Shown: in pieces, positions 21,001 to 29,560 of the stretch | Layout: each line of letters opens with the position of its first letter | How positions within the stretch are numbered: the stretch's first letter is position 1 | NCBI RefSeq assembly: GCF_002632755.1 | Contig: NZ_NJAK01000001.1 | Span: 2,108,001-2,172,000 of the forward strand | Direction: 5' to 3' | Origin: Xenorhabdus ishibashii | GTDB taxonomy: Bacteria; Pseudomonadota; Gammaproteobacteria; Enterobacterales; Enterobacteriaceae | DNA: 64,000 bases | The notes under the pieces: generated by a model | Database searches by the model: none | What the model was told of the DNA's origin: nothing | Seen by the model: the letters and a program-made list of their open reading frames with translations, nothing else | Made by a program: the position numbers and the translations under genes

Positions 21001-21902
21001 CTACAGGTTCGTCAAACGATGATAAAAGGTTAATGTCAGATAAGGCTTCAGTCCCCCATTATGCGTTGAACAGTTGGCCTGCATTGGATGTCAAATGTGC
21101 AGAATGCTGGGTTGCAGGTTTAAAACTCGGCAAAGTATCTGGATCGATTAGGCCAGAAGGCGATTCTCTGATTTTGACCAATGGGCAACTGGAAAATAGT
21201 GCCGGAAACCTGACATTATCCGGGCGTTGGTATGAAAACCATACCGGAAGTTCTAGCCATATCAAAGGGCAACTATCAGGTGAAAAATTCGATGATATGG
21301 CGGCTTATTTGGGCTTTATCGTCCCGATTGTGGATGCGCCTTTCAAATTTGGTTTCAATTTGAAATGGCAAAATGTCCCGTGGCAGCCTGATCTCAAGAC
21401 ACTGAATGGCACGCTGACCGGAGACATGAAGAAAGGGGCTATCGCCAAATTGGGAGGCGGCAGAGCTGCGCAATTATTCAGGCTTATCAGCTTTGATGCG
21501 TTGTTGCGTAAATTACAATTGGATTTTAGTGATACATTCAGTAATGATTTCAACTTTGATTCCATTCGTGGTGACGCAACGGTAAAAAACGGTGTCGTGT
21601 ATACCGATAACTTTCTTATCGATGGATTGGCAGCGGATATTAATGCTACAGGACAGACCGATCTCGTTCGTCGCCAGATCGATATGGCACTGGTCATTAC
21701 GCCAGAAATTTCGACAACGGTGGGCGTCGCAACGGCTTTTGCCGTCAATCCTGTGGCTGGTGCGGCAATTTTTGCCGCGACAAAAGCTCTGCGACCGCTA
21801 TGGAGCAAGATATCGGTGATTCGCTATCGGTTAACGGGCAGCCTCGAACAGCCTAAAATTGATGAAGTTTTACGTCAGCTTAAGGAGAATAAAGGGCCAT
21901 GA
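18090..21902 (+). CDS. yhdP: AsmA-like phospholipid transport protein YhdP
   Basis: 1270 residues with an N-terminal transmembrane helix (about 5-28) and a long beta-groove body ending in a DUF3971/AsmA2 region (TFSNDFNFDSIRGDATVKNG, AAFAVNPVAGAAIFAATK). With TamB and YdbH it moves phospholipid from inner to outer membrane. GTG start at 18090 with AAGGAG six bases upstream. Co-directional with rng and overlaps the next gene by four bases. Confidence 0.95.
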   Translation: MKRLPGILLATAAIVIIIVALLVSGLRFFLPHINEYRQQLVGKIADVTDIPVNIGYIKGHWEPFGPSLEIRDISAKTADVDIHAKKVILSLDVWRSLLQRRWHFRDLSFYQLQINYDKPLFGKEGENRFSQPDSLSTLFLEQFNHFDLHDSRLTFLTPSGEKADLLLPQLTWLNKDNRHRAQGSVSLSSINGQEGIVQVKLDLKDNDGILDNGTVYWQADDIDMRLWLSRWLRDNTGLDNAHFSLASWITLKNGRIDSGRLQLKQGGANWHVGNENHQLEVHDFLVQMRRQGEGWLFEAPNLASLKTDGQRWPEGKLATLYVKQSQQYQDNDHWRVRAENIQLEYLNGILPILSFVTPDTVKDWQHRQPEGVIDNFALDITPALPDDMGIRLKWRDVSWLRWKELPSIDQFSGRLEGNKQWGKLNFALKNSTIDYGNMFQAPLEIASSEGQVSWQNDQNGMEVWSQGLDLQAKSLWLNGNFHYLKPHNKPPVLAMLAGIRANDLGEAWRYFPKPLMGGSLTDYLTASLIKGKVDNATLVFHGDPHDFPFKQNNGQFQVFVPLRHATFQYQPDWPALFDLNIDLNFQNNGLWMLAQKTHLGKVEASHVSAVIPDYGKDKLFIDAALSGDGKSIHDYFNHSPMADTIGSALENLQLSGRVDGKLHMDIPLQHGKVAASGEVALKDTHLFIKPLNSEMAHLNGKFRFDNGNLKSETLSANWLGNPLSLKFSTQDSAKHYQVDVKLDSHWAAKALPELPAEIRHKLSGTLNWQGDVNVTLPAGETRNKVKYRVAVNADLSHLNSKLPILDTESLKEWNRVNLHAEGDMNQLQIKGSMGKRYAFNTQWRLEEAHVKLQRGIFQTDNMGIPALPKKSLLALNLPAIDGEKLLALFALLHWQPSEEKGFLWPNVFEIALPALNIAGQRWNQLTFNIMQQNGEVIVSAKGKEINGNLLIAKHKPMKASINYLYYDPLFATGSSNDDKRLMSDKASVPHYALNSWPALDVKCAECWVAGLKLGKVSGSIRPEGDSLILTNGQLENSAGNLTLSGRWYENHTGSSSHIKGQLSGEKFDDMAAYLGFIVPIVDAPFKFGFNLKWQNVPWQPDLKTLNGTLTGDMKKGAIAKLGGGRAAQLFRLISFDALLRKLQLDFSDTFSNDFNFDSIRGDATVKNGVVYTDNFLIDGLAADINATGQTDLVRRQIDMALVITPEISTTVGVATAFAVNPVAGAAIFAATKALRPLWSKISVIRYRLTGSLEQPKIDEVLRQLKENKGP

Positions 21903-22747
21903 AAAACGTCAATATAGCTCTTTTACAATTATGCAGTGGAACGAATGTCAAACACAATTTAGCGCAAATTGAACAGCAGATTAAGCAATTACCAGAAACA
22001 GTAAAACTGGTTCTGACACCAGAAAATGCCCTGTTATTCGCTGATGCCGATACCTACCGCGCACATGCAGAAACGCAGGGAAGTGGGCCATTGCAACAGG
22101 CCGTAAGCGAAATAGCACAACGTTACGGTGTTTGGCTGTTGATTGGCTCTATGCCTCTTACCAGTCGGGAAGATCCCACTCGTATCACCAGCAGTAGTTT
22201 GCTGTTTGATGATCAAGGCGAAATCAGGGCACGTTACGACAAAATTCACATGTTTGATGTCAATATCAACGATGAACACGGTGCCTATAATGAATCCACG
22301 ATTTACCAGCGTGGGGAACATATTACCGTTGTCGATACACCGGTTGGTCGACTGGGGATGACTATCTGTTATGATCTGCGTTTTCCGGGACTTTTTCAGG
22401 CATTGCGCGAACAGGGGGCTGAGATTATTTCCGTTCCGGCTGCTTTCACCCGCTTGACAGGTAAGGCGCATTGGGAACCATTGCTGAGAGCCCGTGCTAT
22501 CGAGAATCAATGTATTATTTTGGCACCGGCACAGGTTGGTGTACATGGCACTCGCAGGACATGGGGACACACAATGGCGGTCAGTGGCTGGGGAGAAATT
22601 ATCAAGAAAAATCCTCTGACCGTCAGCGCATTACAGCTTAATATCCGTCGGGATAGTTTGACTCACATGCGTGAGCAGATAAAAGTGGTGAAACACAATC
22701 GCTTCCGTCCACAACTGACTTCTTTGATAAAAAAGAATACAGATTAA
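21899..22747 (+). CDS. Nitrilase-superfamily amidase (Nit1/deaminated glutathione amidase type)
   Basis: 282 residues. Carbon-nitrogen hydrolase fold with the Glu (LTPENALLF), Lys (RYDKIHMFDV) and Cys (MTICYDLRFPGLF) triad. Members of this branch hydrolyse deaminated glutathione or similar omega-amides, a metabolite-repair role. The yhdP stop overlaps its ATG and tldD follows 18 bases later, so it lies in the yhdP-tldD transcription unit. The exact substrate is not shown by the sequence. Confidence 0.88.
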   Translation: MKNVNIALLQLCSGTNVKHNLAQIEQQIKQLPETVKLVLTPENALLFADADTYRAHAETQGSGPLQQAVSEIAQRYGVWLLIGSMPLTSREDPTRITSSSLLFDDQGEIRARYDKIHMFDVNINDEHGAYNESTIYQRGEHITVVDTPVGRLGMTICYDLRFPGLFQALREQGAEIISVPAAFTRLTGKAHWEPLLRARAIENQCIILAPAQVGVHGTRRTWGHTMAVSGWGEIIKKNPLTVSALQLNIRRDSLTHMREQIKVVKHNRFRPQLTSLIKKNTD

Positions 22748-22765
22748 GATAAAAGAGTAATCAAT

Positions 22766-24211
22766 ATGAGTTTAACTTATGTCAGTGAACATTTACTGGC
22801 TGCTAATAATTTGAATCATCAAGATTTATTTTCGGTACTGAGTCAATTGGCGGAACGGCGTCTGGACTATGCCGATCTCTATTTCCAATCCAGTTATCAT
22901 GAAACATGGGTGTTGGAAGACCGCATCATTAAAGATGGCTCCTATAATATTGATCAAGGTGTGGGAGTTCGCGCAATCAGCGGAGAAAAAACAGGTTTTG
23001 CTTACGCAGATCAAATCACATTGAATGCGTTGCAGCAAAGCGCTCAGGCTGCGCGCAGCATTGTACGGGAAACGGGTAATGGCATTTCGCATACGTTAGG
23101 TGCCGTGGCGCATAAGGCACTTTATCCGGTAGCTGATCCTTTGCAGAGCATGAGCCGTGAAGAAAAAATTGCTTTGTTGCACCGTGTTGATCAAATTGCA
23201 CGTGCGGAAGATCGCCGTGTACAAGAAGTGAGTGCTAGCCTGACAGGTGTTTATGAACACGTGCTGGTGGCGGCGACCGACGGTACATTGGCCGCAGATA
23301 TCCGCCCATTAGTACGCCTTTCTGTCAGTGTATTGGTGGAAGAAGATGGTAAGCGTGAGCGTGGCGGCAGCGGTGGTGGAGCGCGTTATGGTTACGAATA
23401 TTTCCTGCGCACCGAAGATGGTCAGGTTCTGGCAGAGCAGTTTGCTCGTGAAGCGGTTCGCATGGCACTGATCAACTTATCGGCGGTTGCAGCACCAGCG
23501 GGCACTATGCCCGTTGTATTGGGGGCTGGATGGCCGGGAGTTCTGTTGCATGAAGCGGTGGGGCACGGTCTGGAAGGAGATTTTAACCGTCGTGGTACTT
23601 CTGTTTTCTCTGGACAAGTTGGGCAAAAAGTGGCCTCAGAGCTCTGTACCGTAGTGGATGACGGCACACTTGAAGGGCGCCGTGGTTCACTGGCTATTGA
23701 TGATGAAGGTGTTCCGGGGCAATACAATGTCCTGATCGAAAATGGCATTCTGAAAGGCTACATGCAGGATAAACTCAACGCCCGCTTAATGGGTGTGGCT
23801 CCGACGGGTAACGGTCGCCGTGAATCCTATGCACACTTGCCGATGCCACGTATGACCAATACTTACATGCTGGCAGGGAATTCCACACCAGAAGACATTA
23901 TCGCCAGTGTGGATCGTGGGCTGTATGCACCCAATTTCGGCGGCGGTCAGGTGGATATCACATCGGGTAAATTTGTTTTTTCAACCTCGGAAGCCTATTT
24001 GATTGAAAACGGCAAAATCACCAGACCAGTAAAAGGTGCAACCTTGATTGGCTCTGGTATTGAAGCCATGCAAAAAATTTCAATGGTTGGAAATGACTTA
24101 GCTCTCGACAAAGGTGTCGGTGTTTGCGGTAAAGAAGGCCAAAGTGTACCAGTGGGTGTTGGGCAACCAACTTTGAAACTGGATAACCTGACCGTAGGCG
24201 GAACAGCCTGA
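22766..24211 (+). CDS. tldD: Metalloprotease TldD
   Basis: 481 residues, the E. coli length. Forms the TldD/E heterodimer that degrades unfolded peptides and processes microcin B17 and CcdA. The zinc motif [16 protein letters not shown] (HExxxH) lies near 260, followed by [16 protein letters not shown], and the conserved C-terminal part [14 protein letters not shown]. Confidence 0.97.
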   Translation: MSLTYVSEHLLAANNLNHQDLFSVLSQLAERRLDYADLYFQSSYHETWVLEDRIIKDGSYNIDQGVGVRAISGEKTGFAYADQITLNALQQSAQAARSIVRETGNGISHTLGAVAHKALYPVADPLQSMSREEKIALLHRVDQIARAEDRRVQEVSASLTGVYEHVLVAATDGTLAADIRPLVRLSVSVLVEEDGKRERGGSGGGARYGYEYFLRTEDGQVLAEQFAREAVRMALINLSAVAAPAGTMPVVLGAGWPGVLLHEAVGHGLEGDFNRRGTSVFSGQVGQKVASELCTVVDDGTLEGRRGSLAIDDEGVPGQYNVLIENGILKGYMQDKLNARLMGVAPTGNGRRESYAHLPMPRMTNTYMLAGNSTPEDIIASVDRGLYAPNFGGGQVDITSGKFVFSTSEAYLIENGKITRPVKGATLIGSGIEAMQKISMVGNDLALDKGVGVCGKEGQSVPVGVGQPTLKLDNLTVGGTA

Positions 24212-24249
24212 TAATTTCTTGAGTAATAGACGCATAGCTTGAGGTCATC

Positions 24250-24663
24250 GTGAAAAAGAGCATCCTGGCGGCGGTATTATTGGCTTTGGCTGTCATGTAT
24301 ACCGTCTTTGCCAACTCAGAGAAAGAACAGATTGATGTTCTGACTGAACAGACCCGTGTTGCGGACTACCTGCGCCAGCCTCACACATTGCCAGACTATT
24401 ACATTACGAAGAAACAGGCTCGTCGCCTTGGCTGGAACGCCCGTGCAGGTAATTTATGTGAAGTGTTACCGGACAGAGCAATCGGTGGTGATAAATTTTC
24501 TAACCGTGAAAATAAATTACCAACAAAATCTGGTCGCCACTGGTTTGAAGCAGATGTAAATTATCGGTGTGGACACAGGGGAAGTGACAGATTGCTCTAT
24601 TCTAATGATGGCCTTATTTATTTAACGGTTGATCACTACAACAGTTTTACCCGACTGGAGTAA
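24250..24663 (+). CDS. Secreted barnase-family ribonuclease
   Basis: 137 residues with a GTG start, a signal peptide (MKKSILAAVLLALAVMYTVFA) and a barnase fold. The barnase catalytic triad is present: Glu in WFEADVNY, Arg in SDRLLYSNDG and His in LTVDHYNSFTR, near the end as in barnase. Predicted extracytoplasmic guanyl-preferring RNase. The barstar gene follows immediately, so the producing cell is protected. Could act in competition or nutrient scavenging (inference). Confidence 0.9.
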   Translation: MKKSILAAVLLALAVMYTVFANSEKEQIDVLTEQTRVADYLRQPHTLPDYYITKKQARRLGWNARAGNLCEVLPDRAIGGDKFSNRENKLPTKSGRHWFEADVNYRCGHRGSDRLLYSNDGLIYLTVDHYNSFTRLE

Positions 24664-24667
24664 TGAT

Positions 24668-24937
24668 ATGAAAAAGGTGGAATTCGACTTTAGCCAAATC
24701 CCCGATCTAAGTGCTTTCTATGCTGAATTCAAACAGCGTTTCGAGCTTAGGGATGATTTTGGTGCCAACTTAGACGCACTGTGGGATGTAGTGACTGGCT
24801 ATATTCAGTTACCTGTTGAGATTAATTTTATCCACGTGACCCCGCAAAAAAGAACGCGTTTTGCGGCATTAATATTGTTGTTAGAAGAAGCCGAAGAAGA
24901 GCTGGAAGGGGAATTGCGGTTTAATGTGATTGACTGA
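24668..24937 (+). CDS. Barstar-family RNase inhibitor
   Basis: 89 residues of the barstar family (as E. coli YhcO): FSQIPDLSAFYAEF, then FGANLDALWDVVTGYIQLP containing the Asp that enters the barnase active site. ATG at 24668 is chosen by family alignment; a longer frame inside the previous gene is rejected. It lies four bases after the barnase stop, giving a clear toxin-immunity pair, followed by a terminator. Confidence 0.92.
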   Translation: MKKVEFDFSQIPDLSAFYAEFKQRFELRDDFGANLDALWDVVTGYIQLPVEINFIHVTPQKRTRFAALILLLEEAEEELEGELRFNVID

Positions 24938-24962
24938 ATTTTCTCTTTTGTTGAAGTTCTTT

Positions 24963-24992
24963 AAGCCGCTTGCGACGATGCAGGCGGCTTTT
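24963..24992 (+). terminator. Rho-independent terminator after barstar
   Basis: AAGCCGCTTGC (24963-24973) pairs with GCAGGCGGCTT (24980-24990), followed by TT. GC-rich stem 25 bases past the barstar stop. Confidence 0.75.
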
Positions 24993-25239
24993 GGCTTATT
25001 AGATCACGTATCCAACCCGTTGATAGTTTTTTATAATTGCCATTTTTTCGGAGAAATTTTGATCACCACCTTTTCATGTGATTTTAAATGTGATCAATAT
25101 TCAATATAAGACAAAATGTTAGTGATGGCACAATATAAAATAGGATAGATTCTCCCAAATGATTGTTAACGTAGTGAGTTTAAATAATTTTTTAAACAGT
25201 TCGCTATATTAAAATAATATAATCACTCAGGAAAATTTT
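24993..25239. other. AT-rich intergenic region
   Basis: About 250 AT-rich bases upstream of the VOC gene, expected to hold its promoter. No gene seen. Confidence 0.4.
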
Positions 25240-25680
25240 TTGAACGCTAACAATGTAACAGAAACAACTTATTGGAATCGCATGGTGCCAGAGCTTACTG
25301 TAAGCGATTTTTCGGCTTCACTCGATTTCTATCAGAAAATATTGGGCTTCGAAATATTAATTCGACGAGAAGAACCCGATTTTGTTTATTTGGGTTTAGG
25401 TGAGGCACAATTAATGCTGGAAGCATTTCATGATAATGGCTGGAATACCGGAGAACTCAATAAACCATTAGGGCGCGGCATTAATTTACAAATTGAAGTT
25501 GATGATGTTAAGTCAATTCTGGCAAATCTTGTAATTCACAAAATAGAACTTTATCGTCCACTGAAAGATAATTATTACTGTATAGGCGATACCAATGTCT
25601 GTCAGAGGGAATTTCTCGTTCAAGATCCAGATGGTTATTTACTTCGATTTAGCCAATATATAGAACACAAAGAAAATTAA
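25240..25680 (+). CDS. VOC-family (glyoxalase/bleomycin-resistance fold) protein
   Basis: 146 residues with two beta-alpha-beta-beta-beta modules: PELTVSDFSASLDFYQKILGFEI at the N-terminus and QIEVDDVKSILANL, ending FLVQDPDGYLLRFSQ. The proteins of this size bind metals and small ligands and include bleomycin-sequestering and fosfomycin-type enzymes. TTG start at 25240 with AGGAAAA upstream. No neighbours give a role; a drug- or toxin-binding function is a guess from the family. Confidence 0.75.
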   Translation: MNANNVTETTYWNRMVPELTVSDFSASLDFYQKILGFEILIRREEPDFVYLGLGEAQLMLEAFHDNGWNTGELNKPLGRGINLQIEVDDVKSILANLVIHKIELYRPLKDNYYCIGDTNVCQREFLVQDPDGYLLRFSQYIEHKEN

Positions 25681-25773
25681 TAACAATTCATTAACGTGAT
25701 TTGATTATAATTTTATTTCCACGTAAAAATCTGCCCAATTTAATAAATAATTTTAGTTACCTCACAGGATATT

Positions 25774-25911
25774 GGGGCAAAGCCAAAAAAAAATCCCTAT
25801 TCCGAAGAAAAATACCATCTATTCCGTAGGACACCCCTTCCTGCTGATGCACAACCTCCCGCTATTCCTGAACCGGTATCCATCGGTGACATTGGAAACA
25901 GGAGCCAATAA
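25774..25911 (+). pseudogene. cas1e remnant (C-terminal tail)
   Basis: In frame from 25774 to the stop TAA at 25909-25911 the sequence reads a Lys/Pro-rich part, then YHLFRRTPLPADAQP and PAIPEPVSIGDIGNRSQ. This matches the C-terminus of type I-E Cas1 (E. coli ends with PEDAQPVAIPLPVSLGD and HRSS). Only the tail remains; the integrase core is gone. The next frame, a cas2e head, begins three bases later, as in intact cas1-cas2 operons. Confidence 0.75.
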
Positions 25912-25913
25912 AG

Positions 25914-26033
25914 ATGAGTACGACGGTTATCGTAACAGAAGCCGTTCCTCCTCGGTTACGAGGGCGTTTGGCTATTTGGTTGCTGGAGGTTAATTTATGC
26001 ATATTTGGGAGAGGTAAAAACTGTTCTATTTGA
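25914..26033 (+). pseudogene. cas2e remnant (N-terminal part)
   Basis: The ATG at 25914 starts MSTTVIVTEAVPPRLRGRLA, then IWLLEV, which is the N-terminus of type I-E Cas2 with one or two substitutions. After 26 residues homology ends abruptly and the frame stops at 26033. Cas1-Cas2 insert new spacers; this copy is dead. No cas effector genes or repeat array were seen on either side. Confidence 0.8.
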
Positions 26034-26193
26034 TGATAAAACAAACGAACACTCCAAATCGTGCGATATTCTATCTACAAACATAATTCATTGATTACCC
26101 AAAAAACCTATGATAGTCTACGCGCCTTTTCGTTCCGCCCTGTTCAATTTACAAACAATCTGATACTAAAATAAATAGGAAGCAAATTTACTT

Positions 26194-27207
26194 ATGAACT
26201 TAACTAACATCAGCAAATTGTTAGTCGCGACGCTGTGCCTGGCGATCCCCTATAGCTATGCAGATAGTGAGCGCCCGCTTTTCTCGTTAACCGTATCTGA
26301 ATCTGGCGTTCAGCAAACAAATAATGACGGTAGCTTATCCCAATCGACTAAATCGGGATCTCGTATTCTGCCAATTTGGGGTGATGTTGCTCGCGCAAAA
26401 GGCTACGACTTACCTGAACCGTTTGGTGTTAGCTATGGTTATATGAATATGCGACAGGATGTTATTGTAGATAGCATTAAATTTGAATTCAGTAATCCCA
26501 AGTATGAAGATTTCTTTGGAAAAACAATTATTAATGCCGGGAAGACTCGGGAAAAAAACGAAACACATATGCTTAAACTGGATTCTTGGGTGTTACCTTT
26601 CCTGAATGTCTATGGTGTTTATGGAAAAACCAAAGGGACTTCAAAAACCAATCTAGACAGCATTTATCTACCTTCATTTGAGCCTGAAGATCTCGAGGAA
26701 CCCAGAGAGCCATCGTGGGAAAATGTTCCTTTTAAATTGAACTTTAAAGGGAAAACGTTTGGCGCTGGTGTAACCTTTGCTGGTGGGTACAAGCAATTTT
26801 TTACCACATTAGATGCTAATTATACCCGCACCAAATTTGATATTTTGGATGGCGATATCAATGCCTTCGTTATTACACCACGCATTGGCTATGAGTTTAG
26901 CTTTGAACCATTATTTGCTGGTCAAGGAAATACAAAAGCACAAATTTGGATTGGAGCTATGTATCAAGATATTACCCAACGTTTTAAAGGTGATGTCATC
27001 GGGCTTGATTTACCTCCTGAATTCCAATTAATTAGCGCCATTCAAAACGATACAAATGTCAAATTCGATGTCAAACAACACCTAGCCCATAAGTGGAACA
27101 ATACCGTTGGTGCACGTATCGAAGTCACCCGTAATTTCAATATCCTGTCAGAAATCGGTTTCGGCAACCGTAACAGCTTCTTTATCTCCGGTGAGTTCCG
27201 CTTTTAA
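26194..27207 (+). CDS. Putative outer-membrane beta-barrel protein
   Basis: 337 residues with a signal peptide (MNLTNISKLLVATLCL to YSYA) and alternating aromatic/polar strands, ending in FISGEFRF with C-terminal Phe as in outer-membrane barrels. No named family recognised. Stop overlaps the start of the next gene (TAATG), and the third gene also overlaps, so the three form a tight operon. Product probably sits in the outer membrane together with the Omp85-like protein. Confidence 0.7.
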   Translation: MNLTNISKLLVATLCLAIPYSYADSERPLFSLTVSESGVQQTNNDGSLSQSTKSGSRILPIWGDVARAKGYDLPEPFGVSYGYMNMRQDVIVDSIKFEFSNPKYEDFFGKTIINAGKTREKNETHMLKLDSWVLPFLNVYGVYGKTKGTSKTNLDSIYLPSFEPEDLEEPREPSWENVPFKLNFKGKTFGAGVTFAGGYKQFFTTLDANYTRTKFDILDGDINAFVITPRIGYEFSFEPLFAGQGNTKAQIWIGAMYQDITQRFKGDVIGLDLPPEFQLISAIQNDTNVKFDVKQHLAHKWNNTVGARIEVTRNFNILSEIGFGNRNSFFISGEFRF

Positions 27208-28358
27208 TGTTTAACCTCGCAATACTCAAAAGGCTGGTCATTTCCAGCCTGTTTATTTTTACCATTTCATCGGCACACGCTGATATCCTGCCCGATCGGC
27301 AAAAAATAGATGGCTGGTTAAACCAATTAGGTGGCAACAACCATTTTGATGAGCGCAAAAAAATTGACTGGGGCGTATTGCCCGGTCCTTTCTACACCCC
27401 TGAAATGGGTATTGGGATTGGTGTTGCCGTAGTCGGTCTGTACCGCCCTGACCATTTAGACCACATCAGCCAAAACTCTTCATTAGGACTCAGTGGCTTT
27501 GCTTCATCTACCGGTGCGTTTGGCCTGAACTTTACCAATTACAATTTTCTTGCCAATGACCAATGGCGGTTATTCGTTTCCGGTACACTGAATAACACGC
27601 CAACTTACTATTGGGGTAAGGGTTATGATGCCGGTAAAAATGACAACAACAAAGAGAAGTACCGTTCGCAGGAATTTGCTATTCACCCGCGCCTCCTCTA
27701 TCGCATCACTGACGCCACCTATATGGGATTAGGCTGGAATTTTTCATCCGTCAATGCCAGTGATCCAGATAGTGGTGCCAAACGGTATTTTGCGCAGTCT
27801 GTCGGTGGTCGTTCCGTGATAAGCTCCGGTATAAGTGCTCATTTCAGTTATGACACGCGGGATTTTTTGCCTAATGCGTGGCACGGGCAGGTGTTTGACA
27901 TCGTTTATACCTATTTTTCCCCAGAATTGGGCAGCGATCACCGTTTCCATACCGCCCAGTTTCAGTTCTCGGCCTATCATCAGTTATCTGAAAAGACAGT
28001 GCTGGCCTTTGATAACTATGCCCGTTTCAGCACAGGTGATGTACCGTGGAACCAGCTATCACTGCTTGGCAACGGTCAGCGAATGCGCGGATATTATGAA
28101 GGGCGTTATCGTGACAACAATATCTTCACCACGCAGTTAGAGTTACGGTATAAACTTGACTGGCGCCACGGTGTGGTCGGCTGGATAGGCACCGGCACGT
28201 TGGGAGATTCCCCCTCACAATTGGGAAAAAAACATTGGCTTCCTTCTGTGGGTGTTGGCTATCGTTTTGAGTTTAAACCACGCATGAATGTCAGATTAGA
28301 TTTTGGTGTCGGCAAGGGCAGCACTGGGTTCTATTTTCAGGTTGGGGAAGCGTTTTGA
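27207..28358 (+). CDS. BamA/TamA-like (Omp85 barrel) outer-membrane protein lacking POTRA domains
   Basis: 383 residues: signal peptide to AHA, then a 16-strand-type barrel region with no room for POTRA repeats. NGQRMRGYYEGRYRDNN resembles the RGF/RGY-containing loop 6 of Omp85 proteins, and the last strand ends in GEAF. Short Omp85-only proteins of this sort occur beside lipases or DUF4056 proteins. Function unknown; export or insertion of the neighbouring lipoprotein product is possible. Overlaps both neighbours by 1 and 4 bases. Confidence 0.75.
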   Translation: MFNLAILKRLVISSLFIFTISSAHADILPDRQKIDGWLNQLGGNNHFDERKKIDWGVLPGPFYTPEMGIGIGVAVVGLYRPDHLDHISQNSSLGLSGFASSTGAFGLNFTNYNFLANDQWRLFVSGTLNNTPTYYWGKGYDAGKNDNNKEKYRSQEFAIHPRLLYRITDATYMGLGWNFSSVNASDPDSGAKRYFAQSVGGRSVISSGISAHFSYDTRDFLPNAWHGQVFDIVYTYFSPELGSDHRFHTAQFQFSAYHQLSEKTVLAFDNYARFSTGDVPWNQLSLLGNGQRMRGYYEGRYRDNNIFTTQLELRYKLDWRHGVVGWIGTGTLGDSPSQLGKKHWLPSVGVGYRFEFKPRMNVRLDFGVGKGSTGFYFQVGEAF

Positions 28359-29488
28359 GATTATTAATTACACTCTGCCTCTGTTTTTTATTGATGGCAT
28401 GCCAAAATCAGCCACAATCTGTTAATTCGATAAAACCTGTCCTTATCAGTGATACCCATGAACAATCACAGCAAAATTGGGGTGCATTACCTCCCATTAC
28501 TCCGCCAGAAGGTTTAAGGGCCTGCTGTGCTTTCGGCTATAACCTTAAAGCCCAACTCTGGAATATCCCCATTCCCTTCTACGACATCGACAATATTGTA
28601 GAAGCCAAGAAACTGGGTGATCATCACTATAATGACAGTGTTATTGGTGCCAGTGCTGCATTATTGGGGATAAGCAATGAAAAAGTTGGTCTGCTCTATA
28701 CCCATCAGGGAGGGTTTATTGATATCTCCCATGTGAGGGATACCGCAGATTATACGCTTTATCTGTTCAGCCAGATTTACGCCCATCTTGGTCAAGAGTG
28801 GAAATTAACCCTGAGTAATGAACTTGCAGCCCGTAAAATTCATTTTTTTGCTTTTACGCCGCCGGAAGATCCTGCTGGGCGCTATACGCTAAGTGCTTAT
28901 TTGGCCGCTAAACTCGCTTTTCAGCTTGCGGCCTGGCATGAAATAGCGCAATGGTATGGCTATCAATCAGTCCCTGGATTTTCAGAGGGTATTTCGGCTT
29001 TTTCTCCGGAAGATCTCTATTCCAACCTGCTGGGTGCACGGTTGGCTCTGACACTGATTCTGGAAGGCCACGCTTCTTCTATAGCACAGTTTTCGAACTC
29101 AATGGCTAAGATCTTGCCGATAGCCTTGCATGAACTTGGGGATTATCCCAAATCAGGCACAAAGGAGATGTTTGATAGCGTAGATGGTTTGTGGTGGAAC
29201 AGTTATCAACGCATCCCTGAGAAGTTTTTAGTACTACACCGGAATTATGATATCCAAGACAACCGCTACCCATTAATGCCTTTCGGTAAAGAGAACTTTG
29301 CCCAGCGCCTGTCTCTGCCTGAGCATTATCAGCATTTTTCGTTGGATAAACTGGCTGAATTTCAGCTATGGCCAACCAATGAGATGAAAAACCTGCCTGT
29401 TCCAAAGCAATATTGGACAGTAAGAGATTTTAAAATACTGGCGGAAAATGCCCAACGGGAAGATGAGAAGCAGTTGCTCATTAAATAA
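28355..29488 (+). CDS. DUF4056 lipoprotein
   Basis: 377 residues, TTG start overlapping the previous stop. Lipobox LLMACQ marks a lipoprotein signal (about residue 16). The DUF4056 body starts at PITPPEGLRACCAFGY and contains AAWHEIAQWYGYQSV, a His-Glu pair in a helix typical of the family. NDSVIGASAALLGIS and EGISAFSPEDLYSNLLGARL are also conserved. The family is uncharacterised; its HE motif suggests a metal-dependent hydrolase, but this is inference. Last gene of the three-gene envelope operon. Confidence 0.75.
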   Translation: MRLLITLCLCFLLMACQNQPQSVNSIKPVLISDTHEQSQQNWGALPPITPPEGLRACCAFGYNLKAQLWNIPIPFYDIDNIVEAKKLGDHHYNDSVIGASAALLGISNEKVGLLYTHQGGFIDISHVRDTADYTLYLFSQIYAHLGQEWKLTLSNELAARKIHFFAFTPPEDPAGRYTLSAYLAAKLAFQLAAWHEIAQWYGYQSVPGFSEGISAFSPEDLYSNLLGARLALTLILEGHASSIAQFSNSMAKILPIALHELGDYPKSGTKEMFDSVDGLWWNSYQRIPEKFLVLHRNYDIQDNRYPLMPFGKENFAQRLSLPEHYQHFSLDKLAEFQLWPTNEMKNLPVPKQYWTVRDFKILAENAQREDEKQLLIK

Positions 29489-29493
29489 GCCCA

Positions 29494-29515
29494 CCCCATC
29501 TCTATATATGGGGGA
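29494..29515 (+). terminator. Weak hairpin after the DUF4056 operon
   Basis: CCCCAT (29494-29499) pairs with ATGGGG (29508-29513). No T run follows, so a terminator role is uncertain. The convergent MarR gene ends at 29561. Confidence 0.3.
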
Positions 29516-29560
29516 TATGCCCTAATTAACCGGTATATTCCTCATAATGCTCCATACTAG

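Noticed and set aside
21305..21808. Minus-strand open frame of 167 codons inside yhdP
   Set aside because: Shadow of the yhdP reading frame; no ribosome site and no recognisable protein.
22034..22570. Minus-strand open frame of 178 codons inside the Nit-type amidase gene
   Set aside because: Antisense to a well-supported gene, with no known domain.
25681..26193. CRISPR array near the cas1e/cas2e remnants
   Set aside because: No regularly spaced 28-29-base repeat was seen on either side.
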